Part shown: positions 37,298 to 46,120 of the stretch, piece after piece
How positions within the stretch are numbered: the stretch's first letter is position 1
Layout: every line of letters begins with the position of its first letter
Source of the DNA: Mariniblastus fucicola
GTDB taxonomy: Bacteria > Planctomycetota > Planctomycetia > Pirellulales > Pirellulaceae
Length of the DNA: 64,000 nt
Direction of reading: 5' to 3'
Assembly (NCBI RefSeq): GCF_008087665.1
Contig: NZ_CP042912.1
Location: 3,410,001-3,474,000 of the forward strand
Made by a program: the position numbers and the translations under genes
The notes under the pieces: generated by a model
The model's database searches: none
The model's input: only the letters and a program-made list of their open reading frames with translations
What the model was told of the DNA's origin: nothing

Positions 37298-38992
37298 TTA
37301 TTTGGCTGCTTGCGAATCAAAATGCAAAACGGTTTCTTCGCAAATCTTCAGAAGCTGATCGAGACGAAATGGCTTGAACAATACCGCGTTCGCGCGAAGG
37401 CCTGCTTCGCGAGCTTTAACAATCGAATGGCCTGGGTCGTAACCAAAACCCGTCATAAGAACCAGCGGCGGATTGGGCACAAACTCCCGAAGCTTGATCA
37501 ACAGTTCGTAGCCACCGATATCGGGCAGGCGAATGTCAGCGATAATCGCGTCGTAAGAACTGGCGTCCCCCGAGTTCTTCACCATCAAAATCGCCTCACG
37601 GCCCTCGCAAGCGGTTTCAACCACACAGCCGTATTTCTCCAGCAGCATGTGAGCAGAACTGCGGACTTCTTTATCCGCATCGATAACCAATATTCGCTTG
37701 TTGAAGAGCAACGGATGCGAGTCAGGTTTGACGCATTGCGGAATTTCTTCTGTGCAGGTCATTTCCTGGCCGACCGCCTGGATCGCTTTCTTGATCGTTC
37801 GTGCGTTTTCGAGAATTGCACTCAGCCGCGCCGTGACCGCTGGATCGTGACCGATGTAAGCACCGATTGCTTGCACCGCGTCATTGAGAATTTGGTCGAC
37901 GGGAAGGGCGACGGCTGATCGAACGGCTTCGACGCTGCGAAGCGCCGTGTTGGTCTGTTGTGCGTTGAGCAAGTTCAGCGTATTGATCGCGTTGGCGATG
38001 TCGTGAGCAAAACATTCTACGAAACGCAAATCGCTTTCGGTAAATCGGCCGACTTCCGGACTCTCGATGTTGAACGAGCCAATCACTTCGTTGTGATGTT
38101 TCAGCGGCACCGTTAGCGAACTTTTGGCGCCCATCAAGCCGTCAAGATAGATCGGATCGTTGGTCGTGTCCTCACAAAGATAGCTCTTACCAGTCGCGGC
38201 AACGAAACCAGTCACGCCATTTTCAGTGGCTTTCGCAAACAACGGACGCTCGGCAACGCCGGAGTTGATGCCGACTGACAGAAGCGGCGTCATCAGTTTG
38301 GATTTCGGATCGACCAAGCGAACTTCGATCACGTCAAAGTCCAACAAGTCGTTGGTGTAATGGATGATGTTGTCTTTGAGCAGCTCAATGCGCTCCTCGA
38401 TCTCCATCTCGTAGATTTCTTCGGGGCGAAGATCGGCCAACGCCACACCGGCTTGATGCAACGCTGTCAACTTCTGCCGCTGTTCGGTCGTTTCGGTCGA
38501 CTCAAAAAGCGAAACCACCAACTGTTCGACTTTTTCGTTCTCGCGAATCACCGGCGTGACCGACATCACGAAATATCGATCGCCAATCTGAATCTCGGCT
38601 TCGCAGCGTTTGCTCCGCGCGACCGCAGAACTCAGCGGACTCGGCTCCGAACCAATGATGCTGGGACTGCCGACGGCTTCGTAAAAATTAAGGCCGACAA
38701 ACTCTTGGTCCGGAAACCAGCCTGTCAGCCTTTTGTTTGCAAAAATGATTCGGTTCTGCTGATCGAGCAGAGCGACGCCCATCGGAATGCAGTCCAGCAC
38801 TTCCGATCCGCTCAGCCCCTTCGTCAGACATTCGGGTACGCCTGAAAAGTAAACGCCGTCGTAGCGTTTCTCCATAATCAGCGACAATGCGTTCCGAAAG
38901 TCAGCGATTTCGGTAACTTCGATCTGAGAGTCGTTCCAGAGATTCTGCGCCGTGTTGTCGGCGGAGTTCTGGATGGAAAGAATTCGCGTCAC
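37298..38992 (-). CDS. PAS-GAF-receiver signalling protein without histidine kinase ATPase
   Basis: A 564-residue cytoplasmic signalling protein. A receiver-like N-terminal portion (about 1-60) is followed by PAS (about 65-170), GAF (about 225-345), a helical segment, and a canonical C-terminal receiver (about 435-555) with phospho-Asp in I-A-D-I-R-L-P and Lys in F-K-P-F. There is no HATPase domain or DNA-binding output. It probably integrates signals and is phosphorylated by a separate kinase. It stands alone on the minus strand. Confidence 0.8.
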   Translation of the reverse strand: MTRILSIQNSADNTAQNLWNDSQIEVTEIADFRNALSLIMEKRYDGVYFSGVPECLTKGLSGSEVLDCIPMGVALLDQQNRIIFANKRLTGWFPDQEFVGLNFYEAVGSPSIIGSEPSPLSSAVARSKRCEAEIQIGDRYFVMSVTPVIRENEKVEQLVVSLFESTETTEQRQKLTALHQAGVALADLRPEEIYEMEIEERIELLKDNIIHYTNDLLDFDVIEVRLVDPKSKLMTPLLSVGINSGVAERPLFAKATENGVTGFVAATGKSYLCEDTTNDPIYLDGLMGAKSSLTVPLKHHNEVIGSFNIESPEVGRFTESDLRFVECFAHDIANAINTLNLLNAQQTNTALRSVEAVRSAVALPVDQILNDAVQAIGAYIGHDPAVTARLSAILENARTIKKAIQAVGQEMTCTEEIPQCVKPDSHPLLFNKRILVIDADKEVRSSAHMLLEKYGCVVETACEGREAILMVKNSGDASSYDAIIADIRLPDIGGYELLIKLREFVPNPPLVLMTGFGYDPGHSIVKAREAGLRANAVLFKPFRLDQLLKICEETVLHFDSQAAK

Positions 38993-39523
38993 GTCAGGGT
39001 CCGGGTTCTAACTTCGAGCCGTTTGGCTGCTTCGTAACATCAAGCCTGTTGGCTCCTTGGAAACTCTACGTCAGCAATCGAACGTATCAGCCGCTGGCGA
39101 TTCGGCATCAGGCAAACCCTCTCGAAGTTCCTGGTGACCTAATGAAAGTGTACCTTTAGGCTTGTGACTGTCGAGTCGATTCCACGCAATCCGATTCAAA
39201 AATGACACTCGGTTTCGAATCTCCCTTTCGGGACGGTCGTCGGGCTAACTGTCAGGATCGCGTTACCGGAAAGCTTTGTGCCTCCCGGAAAGTCACAATC
39301 CTGATTCGCAGTGCCGCAAAACGTGTAGAATTCTGCCGCTCAGCCGGAACCGCAACGCTGTTTCAAGTGTCCGATTTGACTCAACAAGCTTCGCATTACG
39401 GTTTCGCGCGATGTTTCCGGCCCAACCCGCCCATTCGAATCGCCGCGATTCGGTTACATTGGACACTTCCAAAGATCGCCAACGTCTGCGGATCCTGTCA
39501 ATCCTTCCTTCGACCCATTCTCC
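38993..39523 (+). other. 531-base region without a supported gene
   Basis: This region separates the divergent signalling gene and rsgA. Open frames here are short and overlap each other on both strands, without a recognisable protein. A TAGAAT at 39326-39331 could be a -10 box for rsgA but has no good -35 partner. No hairpin-T terminator or RNA gene was recognised. Confidence 0.4.
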
Positions 39524-40747
39524 ATGGCCAAAAAGAAAAAAGGCAAACAAGTCCGAGCCAGTTTTCGCAAGCGTCAGAATACGCGGGTTCGGAAACGTGA
39601 CTTCACGAAAGAGTTCAACGAAGACGCTGACGGGCTGAGCGATCAACGGACTGCGGAGCGGGTCTCTGGCAAAGGCGACCTGACGCGGAAGCGAACGATT
39701 GTCGGATCGGATGCCGAAACTGACGCCTCCGGATTCGAGGTTGAATTGGACGTCGACGCAGCAGACTCTCTACGAGGCCGCGTTTTGCGAGTTCACGGAT
39801 TGAGCAGCTTCGTCAGCGATGCCAACGGCAAAGTCTGGAACTGCTCCGTTCGTGGCGTGCTCAAGTCGCTTTCTACCGATCTGCAGCACGTCGTCGTGGC
39901 AGGAGACTACGTGACGATTCGCCAGTTCGAGGGCAGTGAAACCGATCAGGCGGTTATCGTGCGGGTCGAACCGCGTCGAAATCAAATTAGCCGTACCAGT
40001 CGTAAACGGCAGCAGATTATCGTTTCCAATGTCGATCGTGCCCTAATTGTTGCCAGCGCAAAAGAACCGGGCTTGAAACCGAACCTGATCGATCGATTTT
40101 TGGTAACGGCAGAGCAAGCCGGAATCACGCCAGTAATCGTGATTAACAAAGCCGACCTCGTTGATACCGCGGACTTGCAACCGGCGATCGGAGTCTGGTG
40201 CCAGATGGGTTACCGCGTGATTTTGACGTCGACGATCACAGGGCAGGGCGTTCAGGAGTTGCGTCGCGTGGTTCACGGTCGCGACTGTGTTGTGGCGGGC
40301 CAGAGCGGTGTGGGAAAGAGTTCGATTCTCAACGCGATCGAACCGGGACTTGAACTTCGCGTCAGCAAGGTCAGTAGTGAAAATCAAAAAGGTCGCCATA
40401 CGACAACAACGGCTCAGCTGATTCCACTATCCGTCAAGCCGGACGAATCGAACGACGTCATAGGGCAAGACGATGATTCCGAAGGCGATGAATATGCGTC
40501 GCTCTATCGAAAAGGTCACTTGATTGACACACCTGGAATTCGACAGATGCAGCTCTGGGACGTGATCCCGGAAGAAGTCGCTGGATACTTTCGCGATATT
40601 CGACCGTTCATCAATGAATGTCGCTTCCCGAATTGCAGTCATACGCATGAGGACGACTGTGCGATCAAGTGGGCCGTTGCCGATGGTAAGATCGACGCCA
40701 GACGATACGAAAGCTACTGCTCGATTCGCTACGGCGACGAACCCTGA
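39524..40747 (+). CDS. rsgA: Ribosome small subunit-dependent GTPase RsgA
   Basis: RsgA is a circularly permuted GTPase that helps late assembly of the 30S subunit. The 407-residue protein has a Lys/Arg-rich N-tail, an OB fold (about 85-160), the G4 motif N-K-A-D (about 207), the P-loop G-Q-S-G-V-G-K-S (about 264-271), the G3 motif D-T-P-G (near 335), and the zinc-binding C-x-x-x-x-C-x-H near 365-372. The N-terminal extension is longer than in E. coli. The M32 carboxypeptidase gene follows 45 bases later. Confidence 0.94.
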   Translation: MAKKKKGKQVRASFRKRQNTRVRKRDFTKEFNEDADGLSDQRTAERVSGKGDLTRKRTIVGSDAETDASGFEVELDVDAADSLRGRVLRVHGLSSFVSDANGKVWNCSVRGVLKSLSTDLQHVVVAGDYVTIRQFEGSETDQAVIVRVEPRRNQISRTSRKRQQIIVSNVDRALIVASAKEPGLKPNLIDRFLVTAEQAGITPVIVINKADLVDTADLQPAIGVWCQMGYRVILTSTITGQGVQELRRVVHGRDCVVAGQSGVGKSSILNAIEPGLELRVSKVSSENQKGRHTTTTAQLIPLSVKPDESNDVIGQDDDSEGDEYASLYRKGHLIDTPGIRQMQLWDVIPEEVAGYFRDIRPFINECRFPNCSHTHEDDCAIKWAVADGKIDARRYESYCSIRYGDEP

Positions 40748-40792
40748 TTCGCGTTCTCTTTCACTGCCACTGGTTCCAAATCAAAAACTGAC

Positions 40793-42304
40793 ATGGACGA
40801 CAAAACTCGATACGAAGAACTTTGCACGCAAGTCCGCGAAACGGCGCTGCTACAGTCGACTGCGGCGCTGCTTGAATGGGATCAGCAAACCGGTTTGCCG
40901 GCGAAGGCGGATGAGTATCGTTGTCAGCAGATGACGTTTCTCGCTGGCGAAATCCATCGGCGGAACACAGACCCGAAGCTTGGCGAAGCCCTCGAACAGC
41001 TTTCGGATTCCGAACTGGTCGCCGATCCGGAGTCCGACGCGGCGACTGTGGTGCGGAATTTGAAACGGGAGTTCGACCGAAATGTTCGCGTGCCCGCGGA
41101 TCTTGTGAAAGAGCTTGCGAAGGCAACATCGGCAGGACACAACATCTGGGTCAAGGCTCGCAAAGAGGATGACTTTGCTTCGTTCGCTCCAACGCTGCAA
41201 AACATCATTGCGCTTTCGCAACAAAAGGCCGACGCGATCGGTTTCGAAGACTGTCGCTACGACGCGTTGCTGGACGAATACGAACCCGGAGCAAAAACGG
41301 CCGAAGTCGATCAGGTGCTGGGTGGATTGCGCGACGCACTGGTTCCACTGATCGATCAACTCAAAGGTAGCGAGACTCAACCGTCGGGCAAGATGCTGCA
41401 CCGAAGCTACCCGATCAATGCACAGAAGGAATTCGCTCGCGAAGCGTCGGAGAAAATTGGTTTCGACTACAGCCGAGGTCGCCTTGATGAGACTCATCAT
41501 CCTTTCTGCACCGAGATCGGTCCTCACGACTGTCGAATTTTGACTCGCTACGACGAATCGTTTTTCAGCGCGGGATTCTTTGGAACGCTTCACGAAGCCG
41601 GACACGGAATGTACGAACAGGGTCTTCGCAGCGACCAACATGGATTGCCCACCGGAAGGTACTGTTCGTTGGGGATTCATGAATCGCAGTCGCGACTGTG
41701 GGAAAATCTTGTCGGCCGCTCCTACGCGTTTTGGAAGCACTTTTATCCCGTGGCTCAACAGCGTTTTCCTCAATCGCTTGGCGATCAGTCGCTGGACGAT
41801 TTTTTCGCCGCGATCAACGTTGTGGAGCCCTCGTTAATTCGCGTCGAAGCGGACGAAGCGACCTACAACTTGCACATCATTATTCGATTTGAGCTTGAGC
41901 GAGATTTGATCGACGGCACCCTTGCGGTGGACGATCTGGCAGACGCCTGGAATGCGAAATACGAGTCCTCGCTGGGTATCATCCCACCGTCATTTGCGGA
42001 CGGTGTTCTCCAGGATGTCCACTGGAGTGCCGGACTTTTTGGCTATTTCCCAACCTACTCGCTGGGCAATCTCTACGCCAGCCAGTTCTTTGCGGCGGCA
42101 CAGGCAGAATGCGGAGACTTGGCGAAACCTTTCGCAAACGGAGAGTTCAGCGAGTTGAAAAAGTGGCTCAATGAGCGGGTTCACCATCACGGCCAATCGT
42201 ACTCGTCACCGGAGTTGGCGAAGAAAGTGACCGGGCAGGCTTTGTCGCACGACGCGTTGATAACGGATTTGCGAAATAAGCTACTTCCAGTTTACGGACT
42301 GTAG
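40793..42304 (+). CDS. M32 family metallo-carboxypeptidase
   Basis: A 503-residue cytoplasmic carboxypeptidase of the Taq type. The zinc motif H-E-A-G-H is near 264-268, and the family motif H-E-S-Q-S-R-L-W-E-N near 293-302 carries the third zinc ligand. No signal peptide is present. Such enzymes remove C-terminal residues except proline. The gene follows rsgA on the same strand. Confidence 0.95.
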   Translation: MDDKTRYEELCTQVRETALLQSTAALLEWDQQTGLPAKADEYRCQQMTFLAGEIHRRNTDPKLGEALEQLSDSELVADPESDAATVVRNLKREFDRNVRVPADLVKELAKATSAGHNIWVKARKEDDFASFAPTLQNIIALSQQKADAIGFEDCRYDALLDEYEPGAKTAEVDQVLGGLRDALVPLIDQLKGSETQPSGKMLHRSYPINAQKEFAREASEKIGFDYSRGRLDETHHPFCTEIGPHDCRILTRYDESFFSAGFFGTLHEAGHGMYEQGLRSDQHGLPTGRYCSLGIHESQSRLWENLVGRSYAFWKHFYPVAQQRFPQSLGDQSLDDFFAAINVVEPSLIRVEADEATYNLHIIIRFELERDLIDGTLAVDDLADAWNAKYESSLGIIPPSFADGVLQDVHWSAGLFGYFPTYSLGNLYASQFFAAAQAECGDLAKPFANGEFSELKKWLNERVHHHGQSYSSPELAKKVTGQALSHDALITDLRNKLLPVYGL

Positions 42305-42417
42305 CGATTGCGAAATGCAATTTGCTCTCGCACCACAAATGTAGGTATATTCATCGATAGAGGCGACTGTCATCCATTCGAAAACAGGATTAGACTGCTC
42401 TCGCCAGCCGGATCCTA

Positions 42418-43287
42418 ATGATGACAATGAGTTCGATGTCGGATAACAAAACGAAATTCTTCTTTGCCAACTGCAAGCAGTGCGAAGGGATTATTCGAAT
42501 TCCGATTACTATTCGTCCCGACAGCGCGGTCAGTTGCCCACATTGCAGCATTCAGTTCGACCTCGTAGCGTTTCTCGATCAAATTCCAGAAGTCACCATT
42601 GTCGACGGTCCCAGCGTTGGCTCTATTGCCGAACGGGATTCTGAATCAGCAGACTCGTTTCAGATCGACACTGGCGCCGCTGAACAGCTTGATGGGAAAT
42701 TCGTAGTGCCTCCGCAATTGGCGTCGGGCATCAGGAAGCGTCGCCGTCGCCGACGAAAGTCATCTTCGCAGTCTTCGTCCCGGGATCAGTCAACCAACGG
42801 AACTCCGGTCAATGCCAATCGCCAACTTAGCGAAGCAGAAGAGTTACAACTGGAGCGTCGCGCAGAACGTGCCAAACGTGAACGCGAAAAATTGCAGCAG
42901 CAACGCGAAGCCGCGGCGTTACGAAACGTAAACTTGCGAAAGCCGGGTTCGAGATCGTCGTCGAGTTCTCGAAACGCACAACCGAAACGAAGTCCAGCGA
43001 TTGAGGTACTCAAGATCGTCATCGGCGGCATGTTCGCAGCACCAATCGCCTATCTGTTGTTGCTGTGGGTATTCTCGCGAGATCCGTTGGGACTGGTGCC
43101 CACGATCAATTCATACGCACCGATCCTGGTGCCTGACGGACTGGTCCTGGAAAAAGACGAGCCGAAGTTCAAGCTGGACGACTCAGAAGCGGACTCGAAT
43201 TTCAGCGCGGACCCTGATTCAGAATTCGAAGACGGACTTCTTGACCTCCCAATTCCAAACACCGATCCGGACGATATCAAGCTGTAG
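42418..43287 (+). CDS. Zinc-ribbon, single-span membrane protein of unknown function
   Basis: A 289-residue protein with a zinc-ribbon start (C-K-Q-C near 18-21, C-P-H-C near 41-44), a basic Ser-rich and Arg-rich central stretch, a charged helical part rich in E/R/K, and one membrane span near 200-220. The tail after the span is acidic. The build is widespread in planctomycetes, but the role is unknown. Several ATG codons are clustered at the start; the first is used. Confidence 0.65.
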   Translation: MMTMSSMSDNKTKFFFANCKQCEGIIRIPITIRPDSAVSCPHCSIQFDLVAFLDQIPEVTIVDGPSVGSIAERDSESADSFQIDTGAAEQLDGKFVVPPQLASGIRKRRRRRRKSSSQSSSRDQSTNGTPVNANRQLSEAEELQLERRAERAKREREKLQQQREAAALRNVNLRKPGSRSSSSSRNAQPKRSPAIEVLKIVIGGMFAAPIAYLLLLWVFSRDPLGLVPTINSYAPILVPDGLVLEKDEPKFKLDDSEADSNFSADPDSEFEDGLLDLPIPNTDPDDIKL

Positions 43288-43293
43288 TTTGTT

Positions 43294-43322
43294 GGAATTC
43301 GAATCGGCACGGAATTCGAATC
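43294..43322 (+). repeat. 12-base direct repeat
   Basis: GGAATTCGAATC occurs twice, at 43294-43305 and 43311-43322, separated by five bases just after a stop codon. Each copy is largely palindromic. No function is evident; it could be a protein binding site. Confidence 0.4.
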
Positions 43323-43397
43323 AGACCGTCTTTTCGCGCGCCGTTCCCTGGTTCTTCAAGCCGCAATTTCATTCGGGACGACGTGTTCAACGCACAG

Positions 43398-44180
43398 CTA
43401 TGCCAAATCCGGATTGGCGGCATCTCGCATGCGATTGCGGATGGTTCGTGCCAACAGGCCTTCCATCTTTGGCCCACTAAAAGTGAACGAGTGATTATGA
43501 AATTCGGTGCGGTCTTCGTGCAAGAACGTGAACGGACGAACCACTTGGGCAAAGGTCAAATTGATATAGCTGTTGTCCGGGCAGTACCGACCGGTATCAC
43601 CTTCTACAACAGTCCCTCGCCAATCAATGATGTCAGGCGTCGCTTTTGAACCTGAAGAATCAAAGGTCATTTTCGGAACGTTGTCGACCATTTCCATTCG
43701 CGCTGGCAATTCGACCCGTTGAACGCCTTTTTCGTCGGCGCCCTGACCTTTTTTGTGCGTGATCAAGGTCGTGATATCAAAGTTGATGATGTTGCGACGC
43801 AGCGCGAAGAAGTACCGGATGTTGCCCCAGTTCTCCAACGCGTAGAGATTCGATTCATCCTGATTGCCTAGCGTGATGAACGTTCGGTTTTGTTTCGCGT
43901 CATGAGTCGCCTTGCGGAATCGCAGAAACCCCGGCTCACGATATTGAAGAATGATTTGGTTCGCCGACTGCAGCAACAATTCGGTCGACCTCATCCACGA
44001 CGGTTCTTCATCATTCACGTCAGCAGAATGCAATTCGATCGGAGCCTGCAACGGATCCAGCACGATGCGATCTTTCTGACTGGCTTTCATACCGCTGTCG
44101 ATCATCTGGAACGCCCAGGGATTGACTTCGCGGGGGAAGTCAATCCGACCAGTTTCAAAGGCGTATCCAATCAGTTTCAT
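43398..44180 (-). CDS. Protein of unknown function (260 aa)
   Basis: The family is not recognised. The protein has no signal peptide or membrane span and looks like a beta-rich soluble protein. The frame is intact. It is downstream of the trypsin-like protease on the same strand with an 86-base gap, so the two may be cotranscribed. Confidence 0.55.
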   Translation of the reverse strand: MKLIGYAFETGRIDFPREVNPWAFQMIDSGMKASQKDRIVLDPLQAPIELHSADVNDEEPSWMRSTELLLQSANQIILQYREPGFLRFRKATHDAKQNRTFITLGNQDESNLYALENWGNIRYFFALRRNIINFDITTLITHKKGQGADEKGVQRVELPARMEMVDNVPKMTFDSSGSKATPDIIDWRGTVVEGDTGRYCPDNSYINLTFAQVVRPFTFLHEDRTEFHNHSFTFSGPKMEGLLARTIRNRMRDAANPDLA

Positions 44181-44266
44181 ACTGCAATCCCCAACGGCTT
44201 TATCAACGCGGCACTAATTCAAGTATCGGCTCGAAGTCGGCTAAAATCAACTTCGCGTCGTGGAAC

Positions 44267-45895
44267 TCAATCTCTTTCGAGCTCAATGTCGCCGATATTG
44301 GCATGCTCGGGAGCACCTGCACTAACACGCAAAGCATGCTCGACCGTCAACGGCTTAAATCCCCTTGCCGCGATAACCATACTATACGCATTGCCTTTGG
44401 GGAGTTGTTCGGGCAACTGAAATGAACCTTCACGATCCGTCTCAGTTGAGCTTTGGACGTCTGATTCTCTTCGTGACGAAAGAAATTGACGCATTTCGAC
44501 GCGAGGTTTGAGCACGATTACCAACGCACCGTCGATGCCTCGTCCGGATTCGCCGTCGACCACGCGACCAGAGATTTCACTGTCAGATTCATCGACCAGC
44601 GGTCCGACGTGCATTTCGCCTTCAAGAGCAATCTCTTCCTTGATCCCGACGACCAAAGTGTATTTTCCGTTTGGAACACCTCGCTGGTTCGCGATCTTGA
44701 CCGTCTTGCGGCCTTCCTCGCCATCGTCCCAGGTATCCTTCTGCTCGATGATGACTTTGCCCTCGTTCATCCAAACGACACTCCAGGCAATCCCATTTCG
44801 CAGGTTGTCGAAATCGAAAGAAGCGTAAACTTCATCGACTCCGGCGGGGATACTGGACGTCGGATAGATCGGTCGGCCGTCGTCGGTAACGCGTGTTGAA
44901 AACAGCAAGTTCGAAAACTCGGGCTTCTCACGAACCAGATCGAAATCAAAGCCACGAATCGGCGCCGGTTTGTGCTCCGGCATGTCAGACGACGGACCAC
45001 GGTCATCGCCAATTCGCATCCCGGCTTTTTCCAGCAGCGGAATTGCCAGATTGACGGGACGAAGCCCGTTGATGAAACCACCGATCGCCATCGGCGTGTC
45101 TCGCTGGTCGATCTTTCCGTCTCGATTCGTGTCCAGCACAGGTCGTGCATCGACAGGAGTAATCCCGGTTCCGGCAGCCGCTTGAGTTGGCACGCCGACC
45201 AGGAACCCTTTGGGGCACACCGCGGTGCCACCTGAGTTTCCGCCCGCGATTGTCGCGTCGGTTTTAATCCACGCCCGAGGATGTCGCACGCCTTTTTCTT
45301 TTGAGAATCCGGAAACGCTACCCGACGTAAACGTTACATTCTCGCCTCCGATTCCGGGATAGCCAAAGATTGAGATTCGGTCGCCAAGATCCAGTTCGTC
45401 GCTGTCTCCTATAGCAACCGAAGGAAGATTGAGCTTTCTGACCTTCCGTCCTTTCACGTCGCACACGATGCGAATCACGGCAAGATCAAGATCCGCGTCA
45501 TAACAGACACATTCACCGAAGTAGGAAAGCGCCGGAGCACGATCCGATTCCTCGGTGATGGCAATCCCCAACCGGTCTGCCGGCGGCGACGACATGCCCA
45601 TCGCCCGCGGGTTGGCGACGTGGCAGTTGGTCAGGATGACTCCTTGCGGATGAACGATTGTTCCCGAACCGGTCCATGCCGAAGACATGCCGCCCATAAA
45701 ACCTTCACGCAACGCGACGACTTGCACGACCGAGTGCATCACGTCTCCAATGCCACCGTCACCGACCCTGGGAGTTGGATCCAGATCCGGAAGTCGGACT
45801 CCACGACTTTGTCCAGCGCTGCGACCGCCACCCGAGTTGCGACTGGGCTGCTTTTGTGGCTGGAGAATTTGCTCGAAGATATCTAAAAGTCCCAT
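44267..45895 (-). CDS. Trypsin-like serine protease with C-terminal beta domains
   Basis: A protein of about 542 residues. The trypsin-like fold shows the triad: L-T-N-C-H-V near 98, D-L-D-L-A-V-I near 140, and G-N-S-G-G near 222. A short Asp-rich loop (D-T-N-R-D-G-K-I-D) near 265 resembles an EF-hand/dockerin calcium site. The last part contains a carboxypeptidase-regulatory-like beta sandwich. The start at 45895 is chosen because the extra upstream residues look non-coding. No signal peptide is evident, so it may act inside the cell or use another route. Confidence 0.82.
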   Translation of the reverse strand: MGLLDIFEQILQPQKQPSRNSGGGRSAGQSRGVRLPDLDPTPRVGDGGIGDVMHSVVQVVALREGFMGGMSSAWTGSGTIVHPQGVILTNCHVANPRAMGMSSPPADRLGIAITEESDRAPALSYFGECVCYDADLDLAVIRIVCDVKGRKVRKLNLPSVAIGDSDELDLGDRISIFGYPGIGGENVTFTSGSVSGFSKEKGVRHPRAWIKTDATIAGGNSGGTAVCPKGFLVGVPTQAAAGTGITPVDARPVLDTNRDGKIDQRDTPMAIGGFINGLRPVNLAIPLLEKAGMRIGDDRGPSSDMPEHKPAPIRGFDFDLVREKPEFSNLLFSTRVTDDGRPIYPTSSIPAGVDEVYASFDFDNLRNGIAWSVVWMNEGKVIIEQKDTWDDGEEGRKTVKIANQRGVPNGKYTLVVGIKEEIALEGEMHVGPLVDESDSEISGRVVDGESGRGIDGALVIVLKPRVEMRQFLSSRRESDVQSSTETDREGSFQLPEQLPKGNAYSMVIAARGFKPLTVEHALRVSAGAPEHANIGDIELERD

Positions 45896-46120
45896 GGTCG
45901 TGGCTTCCGCGTTTTGGATCGTTTCCGCCGGACTCGGATGCCCAACGATGTCGATAGCGTAGCGTTTTGGAGTTCGAAATTCAAACGAGAGACCGGGCCC
46001 AACGCATGGCAATTGCTGGGCCCTTGAAAGCATCTTCAAAACGGCGGTTTGGGCGCATTCTTAAGACCGGCTTTAGACGATAGAATATCGACATCGCACC
46101 ACACCTCAATTTCGACCATT

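Noticed and set aside
39202-39646. Small genes in the region before rsgA
   Set aside because: Frames overlap each other on both strands, lack a ribosome-binding site and match no family.
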